Assembly (NCBI RefSeq): GCF_037975245.1
Contig: NC_092579.1
Coordinates: 10,816,678-10,880,677 of the forward strand
Direction: 5' to 3'
Length of the DNA stretch: 64,000 nucleotides
Source of the DNA: Apostichopus japonicus
Taxonomy: Eukaryota; Echinodermata; Holothuroidea; Aspidochirotida; Stichopodidae
A program made the translations under genes and the position numbers. The notes beneath the pieces are model-generated. The model was not told the DNA's origin. It saw nothing but the letters and a program-made list of their open reading frames with translations, and made no database searches. The first letter of the stretch is position 1. Every line of letters begins with the position of its first letter. Below, piece by piece: positions 12,321 to 25,104 of the stretch.

Positions 12321-13139
12321 GCTGGGGGTATCTGACTAAACCTGAGAGGTGTTGCCAATTAGAAGCATAACCACAGTATGTCTTCTGGGAAACAGTATTC
12401 TTGATAGGGTTACAAGCAAATCATTTAAAACAAAGAAGAAATGGAAAAATTGAGATTTAACTTTAAACATGAAGGTAACCTATGGGTTTTCTCTCCTGAC
12501 CAAGGCAGTAAGTACAAGGCACCTCTCAGTATGTGAAATGATTGTCTTTATCTAATGGTTTTAATTTGTTCTTTTTTAATTGAGAACTACCCATCAATCA
12601 TAGCATCATCATAGCATATGAGTAAGAGCATAAACTTCTAGAAATAATTTAAAATTCATTGAATTCAATGCTTCATACTCATGGTTTCGTGGGCAATGAC
12701 TTTGTGTAATACCCTGTAATACCCAGGACACCTTGAAGCAGGAGCCACGACGAAGCAAAAACATGAGAAATGATCTGCAGAAAGTTATGAAAAGCTGTTG
12801 ATTTTTTTTTTAACTTCCTGAAATCTACAAAATATATTGTATTGCTTCCTAACTATTCGATTATTTTACTACATTTTATTCATGAAGGCACCAATTCAAT
12901 GCAAAGTGTGTTACTTGAAATGCCTCTACGATGGAAACAGTTGCTGACAACATCTGAAGTACGGTGGTTTGGAGCATTCAGTGTTTTTGTGGTCCAAGCA
13001 TGTTACAGCATTTGTTGAGTGAAATAGTGAACCATGATAACTTGCACACATCCATTAAGAAAAGCGGAGGGTGAGGTGGGGAGGGTGGGCGGGTCGAGAG
13101 TTTCAGGTACACCAATCCATGGGCGACTTAATGTATAAA

Positions 13140-13395
13140 TGCCTTTAATTATTATTATTATTCATCATCATTCTTATTGTTGTTATTATTATTGTTGTTG
13201 TTGTTTTTACTATTATTACTTTTATTATGATTATCGTCATTGTCATTATCATCATTCGTATTATTATTGTTGTTGTTACTATAATAGTAACTTACTATTA
13301 TTATCGTCATCATCATCATCATCGTTATCATGATTATTATTATTATTAGAAAATCATCGTCGTCGTTGTCATCATTATTACTATTATTAAGTCTT
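13140..13395. repeat. ATT/ATC/GTT-rich microsatellite (left arm)
   Basis: An imperfect trinucleotide-like tract of T-rich triplets on this strand. Its partner is at 39895-40184 in the right arm. The open frames across it (poly Tyr/Ile/Ser) are artefacts of the repeat. Confidence 0.85.
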
Positions 13396-13799
13396 CGGAG
13401 GGGGTGGAGTGGTATAGGCAGCTGGGATTGTAATGATTTTTACAGTACATTTCAATCAAGTTTATTTCAAGCTCCTTATCACATCTTTTCTCTTAACCTA
13501 TATATTCATATTTTGTGTACCTCGTGTATTTTTACATTTATACTATATTTTTGGTTTGAAATAAAAAGAATAAAATAGAAAAGTCTGAGTCATTGTATTT
13601 CAGTTGCTGTAGTTCTCTGGGGCATTATTTCCAGAAACAGGCCTCTTTTTGATTCCTTGCCAAAGGCTAAAGAAATCAATGCGATGGTGATTGTGTGGGT
13701 TTGCGTGTGTGTGTGTGTATGTGACACTTTCTTGTAAACACGATATCTCAATAATTGAAGCTTGTATTTAACTAATACTCTACACGTGGGTAACCCATA

Positions 13800-14050
13800 T
13801 TAAGAAAAAGACTACAATTGTTTTTGGTGGAGGTCAAAGGTCATTTGGGGTCACCAGAGGTCAAACTAAAAACCTCTTAAACTGTTTGTAAACACAATAT
13901 CTTATAGGTGGGGTAACTTGGAAGGATTTCATACTTAGTATGTAGATGGCCCATACATATTGTGTAGAAGATCCCTATTATATTGGACACGGGTCAACAG
14001 TCATTTGAGGTCAGCAGAGGTGAAACTCTGAAAAACTTTACTCTAAAAAA
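13800..14050. repeat. GGTCAAAGGTCA-type dispersed repeat (left arm)
   Basis: Repeats of GAGGTCAAAGGTCATTTGGGGTCA and AAACACAATATCT-like lines occur here, in the right arm (about 39230-39530), and in related form in the Ig-gene intron near 60725-60900. Confidence 0.6.
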
Positions 14051-15797
14051 ATTACTCTAAAAGTGAAATTGCGTTAATGTACAAACAAAGCACGTAGATT
14101 ACCTTTGGTGAGAACAAAATCGCTGTGGAATTTCATGCGTGTCAAATTTCCTTTGAGGTCAAGAGAAGTAGTTTTCAGAAAACCCATTCTACGGTACCCA
14201 ACATCGACCATACTGTCATCACATACATGTTTCTGCCCTACGATGATGATGCGCAAGTCTGTATCATTTCGTCGTCCGGATCAAGCATCCGTACAAGACT
14301 GTCGCAACGAAACCGGTATACGAGCTGCATTTCGCGTAAGTTGATGAGTTCCTGTAGGTTTTCTCTGGCCAGTATCTTTGTAGTAAGCAATAAGATTTAT
14401 ATATGTACTTGGTATGTCGATGATCCATATCAATTAATGAACCCTATTGTTTTGGTGAAGGTCAATACAGCCCAAACTGTGAATAACCTACAAACATGAT
14501 ATATCCAAATCTCTCAAGTTGAAATCAAAGCCCTAACAAAATTTCTCCTATGGGCAAGGAATCACTTAATCTTTGACTTTCTGGTTTCTTATTTGTTCAT
14601 TACTAGGCTGCTCATTGCCCTTTTGTAAATGATATACTCATCCTTTAAAAAAAGTGAATAATAAAGAAATATACCCCAGCAGCACGGCTAATAAATGAGC
14701 AGTGATGTAAGATGTTTGAATAGCTATCTACCGGTTACTAAAATGGTTAGAGTGCTTAACTGGCCATATTTTCAAACTGAGGCTAAAAATCGAAAGAAAC
14801 TTGCAAAACTAATAGTTCTATGGAAAACTTCCCCACCTTCCAAACGAGTGTGATAACGTCACAGAATCACAGGAGAATGGCATGTCCAAAATATTAAAGT
14901 CTTAAGAAAGTCAAAATCTTGGTTGGAACTAAAATTTATATGTGCGGCAAAGTTAAGTGGAAAGGTTTTCGACCTCGAAAAGAATTTTCCAAACAATTAT
15001 GGCGTTAACCCTCACCCTATGGTTTACCATTAGGGTTAGCCTGATTAATTATGGTGTCTAAATGAAGAGGTCTATAGGAAGCTGTACCTCCGAATGCATA
15101 TTATGGCAGACCGATGCTTTCACGTGATATCCATGTACAGTATTAGCTCAGTGTAAGTTGCTCTCCATGTGAGGGCGCTTCATAAGAATACTTTCTAAGG
15201 CAAACCCCACAGCACTGGAAAGATCTGTCAACTTGAAACTTATAATTACCTTGAAAGCTAATTGCAAAGGTACGTTTCGAAAATTAAATCCCGATTTTCC
15301 CGTCTTTTAACTCCAAGCGGATGTGATGTAGTCGTGTACGTCAATAAGTCGGAAATGCAACATGCAATTGGCATAATAATTTGTGGCGTATATACAGCAT
15401 GACACTTTCTCTTACTTCTTAAGTTTCATATCTTTTCTTTTCTACTTGAATAAAAGGCGGCATGCTAAAAAGACATATAAATTGTAAAAAATATAATAAG
15501 AAAGTTACCAGAGGTCGGAGGCAATCGAAATGACATTGAAAAAATTAGCTTTGTTTTTTAATGTTTAAATATAGAATTTCAAGCCAGTCGGGCAAAGTTT
15601 ACATTGGCGCCAAATACCGCTCCACAATATAACGTCATAAAAATCGATAAAAATACTGTTTGCCCTAGAATTGGACTCGCTGGGTCCATTGATGCAATGA
15701 TCAGGACGATCAAATGCATTATTGTAGTGAGTGAGAGGAGAATGAAAGGGTGGATAATTATGATATCATTCCGAGTCTATACAGCTAGGGGAGGCCA

Positions 15798-15875
15798 GTG
15801 GCGTAAGCAGAGGGAGCCAGATTTTTTTCTTTCAAATTTGCTTTGTGCTACAGTCTTGCCCCCCCCCCCCCCCCC
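15798..15875. mobile_element. Partial hAT MITE end with poly-C (left arm)
   Basis: CAGTGGCGTAAGCAGAGGG is a hAT-MITE-like terminus and is followed by a poly-C run at 15861. The right arm has the counterpart at about 30800-30876. I did not find the opposite end, so this is a fragment or a very decayed copy. Confidence 0.5.
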
Positions 15876-16041
15876 GATGAAATCCAGTGATGTATTCAAA
15901 ATACTTCTTTTCACATGTTTACATGTTCATACTTCATGGAAGGTCAGAATTTGGAAATCAGACCGAGATATTATACATTTTGGGGCCTTCATCATACCCA
16001 CATACGGAGACCGTTGATCAATATCGTCCTATAGAAATGTA

Positions 16042-18383
16042 CAGGGGCGTATCCAGGATTTTCTAACCCGGGGCGCGAATTACTATCTAAGCGGAGCGCC
16101 ACCATCGCTTGGCGCGCAGCGTACAAGAAAATTTCTGGTTTTGATACCCCCCAGATCACCGGAAATGGTACTTCTCGGCCTTGAAAATGACCAACCAGAT
16201 GTACACTTTTTGCCTGAGAACCAAGTTTTTCCCAATAGTTTTTTTTTTCATCCATAACCTTTTTGAAGATTGTCACCAGTCACATATCATGTTCGACCTC
16301 ATCGCATGACCTGTGGATCATTGCTTTTGTAGGTGATTGTACGTCGCGGCCCACAATATCCGTCAGCCCCACTTTTCAAGGTTTTAAGCCCATTATTTGT
16401 TCAGAATTTGAAAATTCACATTCTCGTGAATAAACTCACTTCAAAACATACCCATAATGTCGCACAAACTTTCATCTATGGACAACCAATATAGAAAAAC
16501 CTCCATCAACCCCTAACAGACCGGTCAAAATTGCATAGCTCCCAACTCTTGAGAAGGCAAATGCTTGTACATGCCACGAATCGCCGTCCTGGGGGAGGGG
16601 TGTAAGGGGAGGGGGTGGCCCCCTCCCCTTTTGAATTTTTTTTGGAATCCTGGTGATGCCTACATGTAAAATGGTGGCACTAAGAAAGGCTTTTGTCACC
16701 CGAACTTTTCTGAGAAATATGCATTTCTTGTGTGTAACATCAATAAATTGAATAGTAGGTGATAATTCATTCTTTCCCGTGGCATGAAAATGTTCGCTGC
16801 TCGCCCCAATGAAAAGAAATATAGGCTAATTTGTGGTTCAAATGATGCTGTAAAGGAGGTTTTATACTCTATTATGCTAAATGCTTAAGAAATGATGGTT
16901 GCTAAGTCAAAAATTAATGCAATTTTTTATGTATACTTGACAACTACAATGTGGGTTTTTCGGAAGCTTGCGCGGGTCAGCGGGTTTGGGTGTTAGAATG
17001 CGGGTCCAACCCGCGAATTGCGGGTCAGTTGGGAGCTCTGAAATTGCACGAGTAGAGGGAAGTGTGATGAAGAATGATGGTCAGAAATTTTCGAAAATTC
17101 AGACACAGTTAATTTATTGGTGTAGAAATATTAAAACCTCTTATAACGGCTATTATAAAACTTGGTTGAAGGAAATGAAAAAATAGCAGATATTTCCGAA
17201 ACCGAACACTACACACGTAGGAGGCGGGGACTGCAGTCCCCAATTCGCCATGACTAATGTAAAAGATAGTTTTGACATAATTGGACCTCCATGCTTTTTC
17301 TCTATCTACGTAAGACATTTCGTTGTTTACATTAGCATCCCGCGGTATACTGCGCAACTTTGACGGACCTTACGGTACACGACGGCATACGATGTAGGCC
17401 TAATAACCGATGCTTGCTTATATGATATTGACATTAACATGTTGAACGCGCGCTTAGCGCGCAAAAATTTTTGGTTATTTTTTTCGGGCAAGTCAGACAG
17501 TTTTTGGACTGTTCATCCTGGAACGCCATTTTCATGCTCAATGATATGATGTGATATCTGCTGTTTGCTTTACAGATTCGAACAGGCGCGTAGCGAGGAA
17601 TTTGCCAAGGGAGAGGCGATGCCTGTAGGCAAAGTATCTAAGCGTTGCGCCACCATGAGTTGGCGCGAAGCGTACAAGAAAAGTTTGGCCGAAAATCCCT
17701 CCCAGATAGCTGGAAATGGTACTACACAGGACCATTTGTTGGCGCGAAGCGTACAAGCAAATTTTGGCCGAAAATGCCTCCCAGATCGCTGGAAATGACA
17801 CTTCCCAGGCCTTGTAAGTTGCATCTGAGCACTTTCAATTTTGAAATTACTAGCAATATCATAAAAAAATATGCTTAAGGGGGGGGGGCGGTCTCCCCCT
17901 TCCCGAAATGCGTCATGCCCCCGACGACACGGTCGAGTTCGAGACCAGCCACAGTTGGTTTCATAGCACAATTCTACAATTGTTTAAGGCGTATATACAC
18001 ACACGCGCGTTATGGTAGACCATATATAGTATATATATAGATCATGAGTGAGAGAGGAAAAATGGAAACGTCAAAAATGGAGTTTTCGGTGTAAGGGGTA
18101 GGGTGAGTCACACGCCCCTTACGAAATCATTGATCCGTCACTGGCTACCCTGTGTATATAAAAGGGATCAGCGCTGTAACGATGTCACTGTTCCTCTTTC
18201 TCTTCCCGGTGTCTTGTCGTTTTTTTTTACTCCCTTCTTTTCTCTCTTTTCTCTCTTTCTTTTACATTCCTTCCTCTCCTCCTTTTTCCCCCCTCTTTTT
18301 TCCTTTTTTCTTCCCTTTTTTTCTCTTCTCTTTTTCTTACCCGGGGGGCGCGCGCCCCCAACGCCCCCATGGATACGCGCCTG
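16042..18383. mobile_element. Left-arm-only block of hAT-MITE-like DNA (2.34 kb)
   Basis: The right arm reads straight across this position (near 30605), so the block is an insertion in the left arm or a clean loss from the right. Its ends look like hAT MITE termini: CAGGGGCGTATCCAGG at 16042 and the complement of CCAGGCGCGTATCC at 18383. The flanking octamers GAAATGTA and GAATAAGC do not match, so the two ends may come from different elements. Inside are three copies of the conserved MITE core (near 16080, 17636 and 17735), a CCGTCCTGGGGGAGGGG motif near 16580 and a pyrimidine-rich tract (18200-18340). Confidence 0.65.
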
Positions 18384-19293
18384 GAATAAGCGCCAATAAT
18401 TTGGCCGGTTGTATAACCGTTACAAACTAACGCTAGCAACCCATGTGTACTTTCAGCGACTTATGATGCCACTTGTTGAGAATTTTCACTGCACGTATAG
18501 GCCCAATAGGCCTAGTGAAACTAAGTTTGTGTGGAAATTTGGGCATGTAGGCCTAGTGAATTAGAGTAGCTAATTTATTCATAGTGTCCTTTTCATAATG
18601 TGCGGAATTATGCAGAAACCACGACGACTGTCTCTGCAATAGAGGTAAATTAAGTGAAAGTGTGTCATGCTCCACCGAACCATTGGATGTGTATTTGTGC
18701 AGATGAGATGCCCGTTAATACATATATTTCTTGGTAATTCCTACCATCAACCATCACGAGGTTTCCCCCCTTAAGAAAATCTTGCCCCCCTAACAATTGA
18801 ATGTTAGCTACGCCACAGTGGGAGGTCACGTTGACTTAGAACTTATGTTGTTGGTACAAGACCACAGATGGGACTCACTATTGTTAATAGTCTTTGCCCG
18901 ATTTAAAATGTCTCGTGGTTAAAATGGCAAGCGAATGTGGCCAAAGAACACTTATATTAACGGAGGGCGCTCTTGTTAGCTTACATTTAGAGTTTATGTT
19001 CTACTTACATTCAGAGCCATGCATACCTCTTTGTGTGCATTAATGTAAGATACATAACCTGGCATTTTTCAAAGCTCGAAGTCTTAACGTGTTGAGATGT
19101 TTCATCCTATCAGACCAACCTATGAGAGGTTATTGATCCCCCCCCCCCACTCCTTGGCAGTAGTATAGTGCATGATGTTGGTGCGAAGAAGAGTTTTACC
19201 TGACCATTGCCTTTTCCAAACTTAAATGATCGGGCTGTTGTTTAGCGTTAGGAGTGCTGTTGTAGGTGCAACTTTCCGAGATTTCCCTACGAA

Positions 19294-19432
19294 AACACTT
19301 GGGGGGGGGGGGGAGGGCAGACACACCCAAAATGTTCTGCTCAGTATGTGCGGTACACATGCTGACAGAGTTAGTGTGAAGGCTGGTTGCAATGAACCCC
19401 CCCCCCCCCCCACACACACACACACACACCTT
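19294..19432. repeat. Poly-G, poly-C and (CA)n low-complexity tracts
   Basis: A G run at about 19301-19312 and a C run at about 19399-19411, followed by (CA)n. The matching right-arm region (29490-29610) has different run lengths and an extra segment of about 60 bp. Confidence 0.7.
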
Positions 19433-22400
19433 CCCAGTGTTAACACTTCAAAGATCAATATGTAAGTTTTATTTTCCTTCACAAAAAAAGTAAAGTACAA
19501 CTACTTCTTCATAACACCTAGTCTTCGACTTTCCTTGTTTCATGCCGTGGCATCAATCCCTTTTATCCAATTTAGCACTCATTTAGCAATCAGGAGTTCG
19601 TATTGTAGCAGACTGAATTGTTTGTCACCTTATCTGAATATTCAATGTGACAGCATCATGGTTTGCTAGTGACCGTGGCCAAAGAATGCAATAGCTTTGT
19701 GACATAGTTGCTACAACATCAAATGATGTTATAGCATCACAGGCAATTGGGTTCATCTAAAAATTTTTTATTATTTTATGCTAGAGAGCACCATGACAAG
19801 ATTTCAGTCCCTTCCGTAATAATAAAATGTCAAGAGGGGATTTTCATTCATCTGTCAATACTAGTTAATGAAATAAACAATAAAATACAATTATCAATTG
19901 CGACTTGAGTTTATTGAAATCACCAAGTACAGTCCTCTTGTTGCAATGTCACCAGTTTAAAGTGCTGCATTTATTCACCACAAATATGCTATGATATCAC
20001 TAGAATAACAAAACAAATCGCTGCTTTTCCCAGCAACTAGATCGTAAGTAGAAATAAGCACATACTTATTTACATATGAAACACAACCAGCTATGGTATT
20101 TCCAAGATACATTTGGCATAGCAAGGTACTGTCAACCAGAATGAAAACATTTCATGGTTCCTGCTGCTGCTCATTGATAAACAGGGAACACTCCAAGTAT
20201 GTAATGATGAAGCAATATCAATAATTGCCTTACAAAGCCACACCTCCTCATAAATACACACGTTATCCATTGTAACACACATCGCCATGTGTAAGCTACC
20301 TATCAATAACACACTCACCTTTGATGTAACTGTGACGTATGGTTGTTCACTGTAGGTTTAACCCTGTGACCTCATTAATATTCATGATATGAGCACCAAA
20401 ATCAATATTTTTATCAACTAATTATGGACCACCCACCCACCAAATATAGCATTGATCAATCATAGCCCTTGTTGAGTTATCGTGCATACAAACTTAAGTG
20501 TCACACACATACACATATACACACACACACACTGACCTGACTACAAAGCTTTCAGCAAGAAACCAAAACTACAAAATGCCATACACAAAATGCACATAAA
20601 TTAAAGTTTGCTGTTGTGTTTGATCCAGGCACAATGCAACATGATATTTCTTGTTAATTAAACAAAGAGGTAATTGCATATTTCCTTGACAGCAAGGAAA
20701 TGTTAATTGACTGTCAAGACTGACTGAAACCACAGAATGTTTAACATACAATTGTGGGTTCATTTGCTGCAATATTCAGAAAATAACATTATATGAACCC
20801 TGCTGAAGGATAACTATTTCATGCCACAACAAATACCTTTCCACAGTAAAAAGAACCTTTTTAGACTAAATAGATATGTCAATAAATGAACAGAACATAT
20901 GTTACCTGTGATTTGCAAAGGGCATATTTCTATAGTGTTTTAATGTTAAGATTTGTTATTTATTTTAACATTGTTTACTAATTAGTAGTCACTAATATAA
21001 AATTCTTCTTGATTAACTGTATGATTAGGTGGCAGAAATATGATAATTATGATAGTAACATACCAAATACTGTATACCTACAAACCTTTTCTGCCACACC
21101 CCTTTTTTTATCATCATTGAACAACCATTCCAATTGTTATTCTGCTTGCATACAGTGCTTTCTCAATTGACTTGAATTGTGATCAATAATAACATTGAAT
21201 TGCTTTTTATAGTTATTGGGATCATTTGCTTGATCCTATGAAGTTTTACAGTACCTAAAAGAGTAAACATCTAAGAATGTATGCAAAGGTAATATACTAT
21301 CTGTATCCAAGGACAGTATTTAACTTATCACAATATGAGGTTCAACTGCATTATACCATACTGCAACTTTAAACAACTACATACAAATAAACCTGCAAGA
21401 CCAAGAAATATGCCTCCTCCCAACACATTGCCTTCTCAGGTATGCACAGTATGCCTTCATTATTAGCAATCATGGCTGGTGAAAGACATATAAATTGATA
21501 ACTAAATTATAATTTTCAGTTGGAATGTCCAGCCAAATCAGTCTCCATGTGATTACTGTCATGTCTTTCTGCTACTACTGCACTCATGAAACTTTCTCTA
21601 TGAGGCTTCTTATGCCCTTCAGCATGTCTCTTGACATAAATAGAATGAAAAGATAAAAAGTTTCAACACAATATGCATGAAAATATGAGTGTAATGTCAG
21701 GTATTTTGTGTGAAGTATTTGCCAGTTTTGCACACTTTTGGCAAACGTTTTGCTCACTGCCATAGGTGAAATTATTGAATTTTTTCTCATACAATGTCTG
21801 AAAATTTTGCCAACAGATGATTGAACGAACACCGGCCCAGTGACTAAACTGAGAGGATGAACATTTCTAGTTGCCAGAGAAATGCTTGTGGTTGCAATTG
21901 TGACCTTGCAGAGGAAATTGCATCCAACTTTCACAAAAATCCATCACAAAAAGAGTTTCCAGAGCACTTAAACAACCATAGATAAATGAAATACAGCTAA
22001 TCCATTAAAACCACACTCAAGTTGTGAAATTTTAACCCTAAATATGTATAGCTTTTTTAATACTACTGATAAGTTACCACTGTAAACTGGTCATATACAG
22101 AATACCAAAAGATTGAGTGATTTGCAAACCCTGAAACTGGCATGTTGTATGATATGCTGCAGGTTTCCTGTAAACAAGGCTCTACTTTATTCATAAATAA
22201 GTACTCGACCACATCATGTGTCAAGGTGAAAGAAAAGACATAATTTTATAGAATTCCTAAATACAAACTGTAAATGATGACATCCTAGGCTGCTAGCACA
22301 AATACATGTATGGTGAACAAACTTACAACCTAGATCTATTACATGTTAATACGAGTAGGAAGCTAATTGTATTTTGCCAATTTTGAGCTGTCTACATAAA

Positions 22401-23571
22401 CTTAATAGTTCAATCTTTTGTCAAGCAATCCCCCTTGCCTCAAACACAAGACTGCAGGGTTTAAAGTTGGTAAAGGATGGCTAAGCCAAAGGCTGTCATA
22501 CAGTTGCACTGCTATGAGGGGTTTTCACACCGCCCATTCAGTAGTTACTTCAAAAAGGTACTGTAGAAAGATGAATAACAGATGGATAACAGCTAGATAG
22601 ATTGGCAGAGTGAAGATGCTGAGTCACAATATATCAAGTGACATAGCTGGTTCGAGCTAAATGTTACATTCCAATATGGGAGAGTCTTTCAAATATCCAG
22701 TTGCTCAGACTTACACCAGTAGTTTATATACACTGTGCTTGCTCTCCATTAACCAGGTGCCACTCCATTAAATATGGAATAACAACATTTTGCTCCAGAG
22801 TCTTCGTTCATAGGAGGCATCCATCATGGACATACTGTTATTTATCATGATGGCAACTTCTATAGACCAGTCATGGAACCATGCAAAATATTTTGTGTGT
22901 CTTTGAGTGCAGCTTTACTTTCCTTTCCAATGTTTTGGTTGTGCTTCTACTGCCAGTACTATCCTTTTTTTCAGCATGTTAACGATCATTGACATCTACT
23001 GCCAGGGTGTGTTGTCAGTAAACCATCTTTTGAAAGTAAGGCCAGATTGGATAGTCAATGCTTTTGAATGACATATGAAGTTCTCTTGGATCTCATGCTG
23101 ATCACCTGTCACCATTTTATTAAAATAGCTCAACACCTTGTCCAAACAAGGATCTCAATCACTGTAGTTTACAAAGTCATTACAAACTGAGGGCTTCTAA
23201 TTTCATCCACAAAAGTCCATGAAATACGTACAGTATAGCCTATAGTGCTGAATAACATGTGGAGTGAGTACTTGGTAATTATATATTTCAAAATTGCAGA
23301 CAATACGTTGCACATTGTTATACAGTGTACATAGGACAAACAATGGGGCATTAGAAATATTGTGAATCACCTTTAGGTAAGCACGACGCCCCTCCCCCTT
23401 GGATCCACCAGTACAAAACTAAGTATTGATCCTAAGCCCTATGGTACTAATAATTATTAAAATACCAGAGTGAATGGCCGTGCATGACACTGGCAGTACA
23501 GTATGCAGGCCTAAGTAAGGCTAACACAGTTACATTCCTAACATACAGTTACGCCTAATAGTAGTATATAG

Positions 23572-23640
23572 TATTACTACTACTACTAGTACTACTACTA
23601 GTAGTAGTAGAACTAGTTTATACTATGCCTACTACTAGTA
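23572..23640. repeat. (ACT/AGT)n microsatellite (left arm)
   Basis: Runs of ACT and AGT triplets that can fold back on themselves. The right-arm partner is at 24105-24192 with a different copy number. Confidence 0.8.
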
Positions 23641-23775
23641 ATAGGTAGGCTATATCGAAATTCGGACTTCTTCATCAATTCCAAAGCGCTCGAATCGACC
23701 GCTCGCCATTTCTCTATTTCTATGATCCTTCAACTTAACTATACACGCTTGAAGTCGGACTGGAAGTCGCCGTTC

Positions 23776-23975
23776 ATAACTAACATACTGTGACACCGTC
23801 ACCCTCCTAGTAACGGTCATATATTGAGGTCGAGGGTGACGGTGTCACAGTATGTTAGCACCAATCAAAACAGATTTTAGAGAAGGTCTGGGGTTTCAGC
23901 CAATCGCTGCCAAGCACCCCTAATCAAGATGTCTGCGCCCATAGATGTAAACAAAGTGCGAAGCGTAGACGAGAA
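23776..23975. other. Spacer at the centre of the giant inverted repeat
   Basis: This 200-bp stretch is not shared between the arms. It begins with a perfect hairpin (23781-23857). It goes on with sequence around CACCAATCAAAA and GTTTCAGCCAATCGC that has a second, reverse-oriented copy at 44266-44395, roughly 80% alike by eye. Confidence 0.75.
23781..23857. repeat. Perfect 26-nt hairpin at the palindrome centre
   Basis: Positions 23781-23806 (beginning TAACATACTGTGACACCGTC) are exactly complementary to 23832-23857, with a 25-nt loop. It lies within 20 nt of the inner end of the left arm. Confidence 0.9.
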
Positions 23976-25061
23976 GAATGGCGACTTCGAGCCCGACTTC
24001 AAGCGTGTATAGTTAAGTTGAAGGATCATAGAAATAGAGAAATGGCGATCGGTCGATTCGGGCGCTTTGGAATTGATGAAGAAGTCCGAATTTCGATATA
24101 GCCTACCTACTACTAGTAGTAGTAGGCATAGTATAAACTAGTTCTACTACTACTACTACTACTACTAGTAGTAGTAATACTACTACTACTAGGCGTAACT
24201 GTATGTTAGGAATGTAACTGTGTTAGCCTTACTTAGGCCTGCAAACTGTACGGCCAGTGTCATGCACGGCCATTCACTCTGGTATTTTAATAATTATTAC
24301 TACCCTAGGGCCTAGGATCAATACTAAGTTTTGTACTGGTGGATCCAAGGGGGAGGGGCGTCGTGCTTACCCAGAGGCGATTCACAATATGTGTAATGCC
24401 TCATTGTTTGTCCTGTACACTGTATAACAATGTGCAACGTATTGTCTGCAATTTTGATAAATATAATATTATTACCAAGTACTCACTCTACATGTTATTC
24501 AGCACTATAGCCTGGCTATACTGTATGTATTTCATGGACTTTTGTGGATGAAATTGGAACCCCTTAGTTTGTAATGACTTTGTAAACTGCAGTGATTGAG
24601 ATCCTTGTATGGACAGGGTGTTGAGCTATTTTAATAAAATGGTGACAGGTGATCAGCATGAGATCCAAGAGAACTTCATATGTCATTCAAAAGCATTGAC
24701 TATCCAATCTGGCCTTAATTTCAAAAGATGGTTTACTGACAACACACCCTGGCAGTAGATGTCAATGATCGTTAACATGCTGATAAAAAAAGGATAGTAC
24801 TGGTACTACTGGCAGTAGAAGCACAACCAGAAACATTGGAAAGGAAAGTAAAGCTGCACTCAAAGACACACAAAATATTTTGCATGGTTCCATGACTGGT
24901 CTATGGAAGTTGCCATCATGATAAATAACAGTATGTCCATGATGGATGCCTCCTATGAACGAAGACTCTGGAGCAAAATGTTGTTATTCCATATTTAATG
25001 GAGTTAATGGAGAGCAAGCACAGTGTATATAAAATACTGGTGTAAGTCTGAGCAACTGGAT

Positions 25062-25104
25062 ATTTGAAAGACTCTCCCATATAATATGGGAGAGTCTTTC
25101 AAAT
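25062..25104. repeat. Perfect 21-nt palindrome found only in the right arm
   Basis: Positions 25062-25082 (ATTTGAAAGACTCTCCCATAT) and 25084-25104 are exact inverted repeats with one base between. The left arm has a single copy of the motif at the matching place (near 22677-22702). Confidence 0.85.

Larger units (their letters stand above)
11166..23775 (+). repeat. Left arm of a giant inverted repeat
   Basis: From CAGATAACT at 11166 the sequence is matched, reverse-complemented, by the stretch that ends at 42390, and the match continues inward to 23775. Shared landmarks include the hAT MITE (12009 versus 41430), the ATT/ATC microsatellite (13140 versus 40184) and the 15604-16020 segment (versus 31070-30610). 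The poly-G/CACA tract (19300-19430 versus 29600-29490) and the region 19500-23775 (versus 28300-23976) follow. In one stretch aligned by eye (22437-22640 versus 25350-25140) the arms differ by roughly 3% plus small indels. The arm has no convincing gene: frames open in both arms differ mainly by amino-acid-changing substitutions. Confidence 0.9.

Noticed and set aside
13139-13578. Long Ile/Tyr/Cys/Ser-rich frames over the ATT/ATC tract, and their partners at 39826-40189
   Set aside because: They are translations of a microsatellite on both strands.
14105-14344. Frames conserved in both arms at 14.1-14.5 kb and 38.8-39.2 kb
   Set aside because: Open frames exist on both strands of the same short stretch, with frameshifting indels between arms; probably part of an unidentified repeat.
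18103-18439. Phe/Ser/Leu-rich or Arg/Glu-rich frames at 18.1-18.4 kb
   Set aside because: They read through a pyrimidine-rich tract in a MITE-like block; no gene features.
19196-19500. Gly/Pro-rich frames around 19.2-19.5 kb and 29.4-29.8 kb
   Set aside because: Caused by poly-G, poly-C and CA runs whose lengths differ between the arms.
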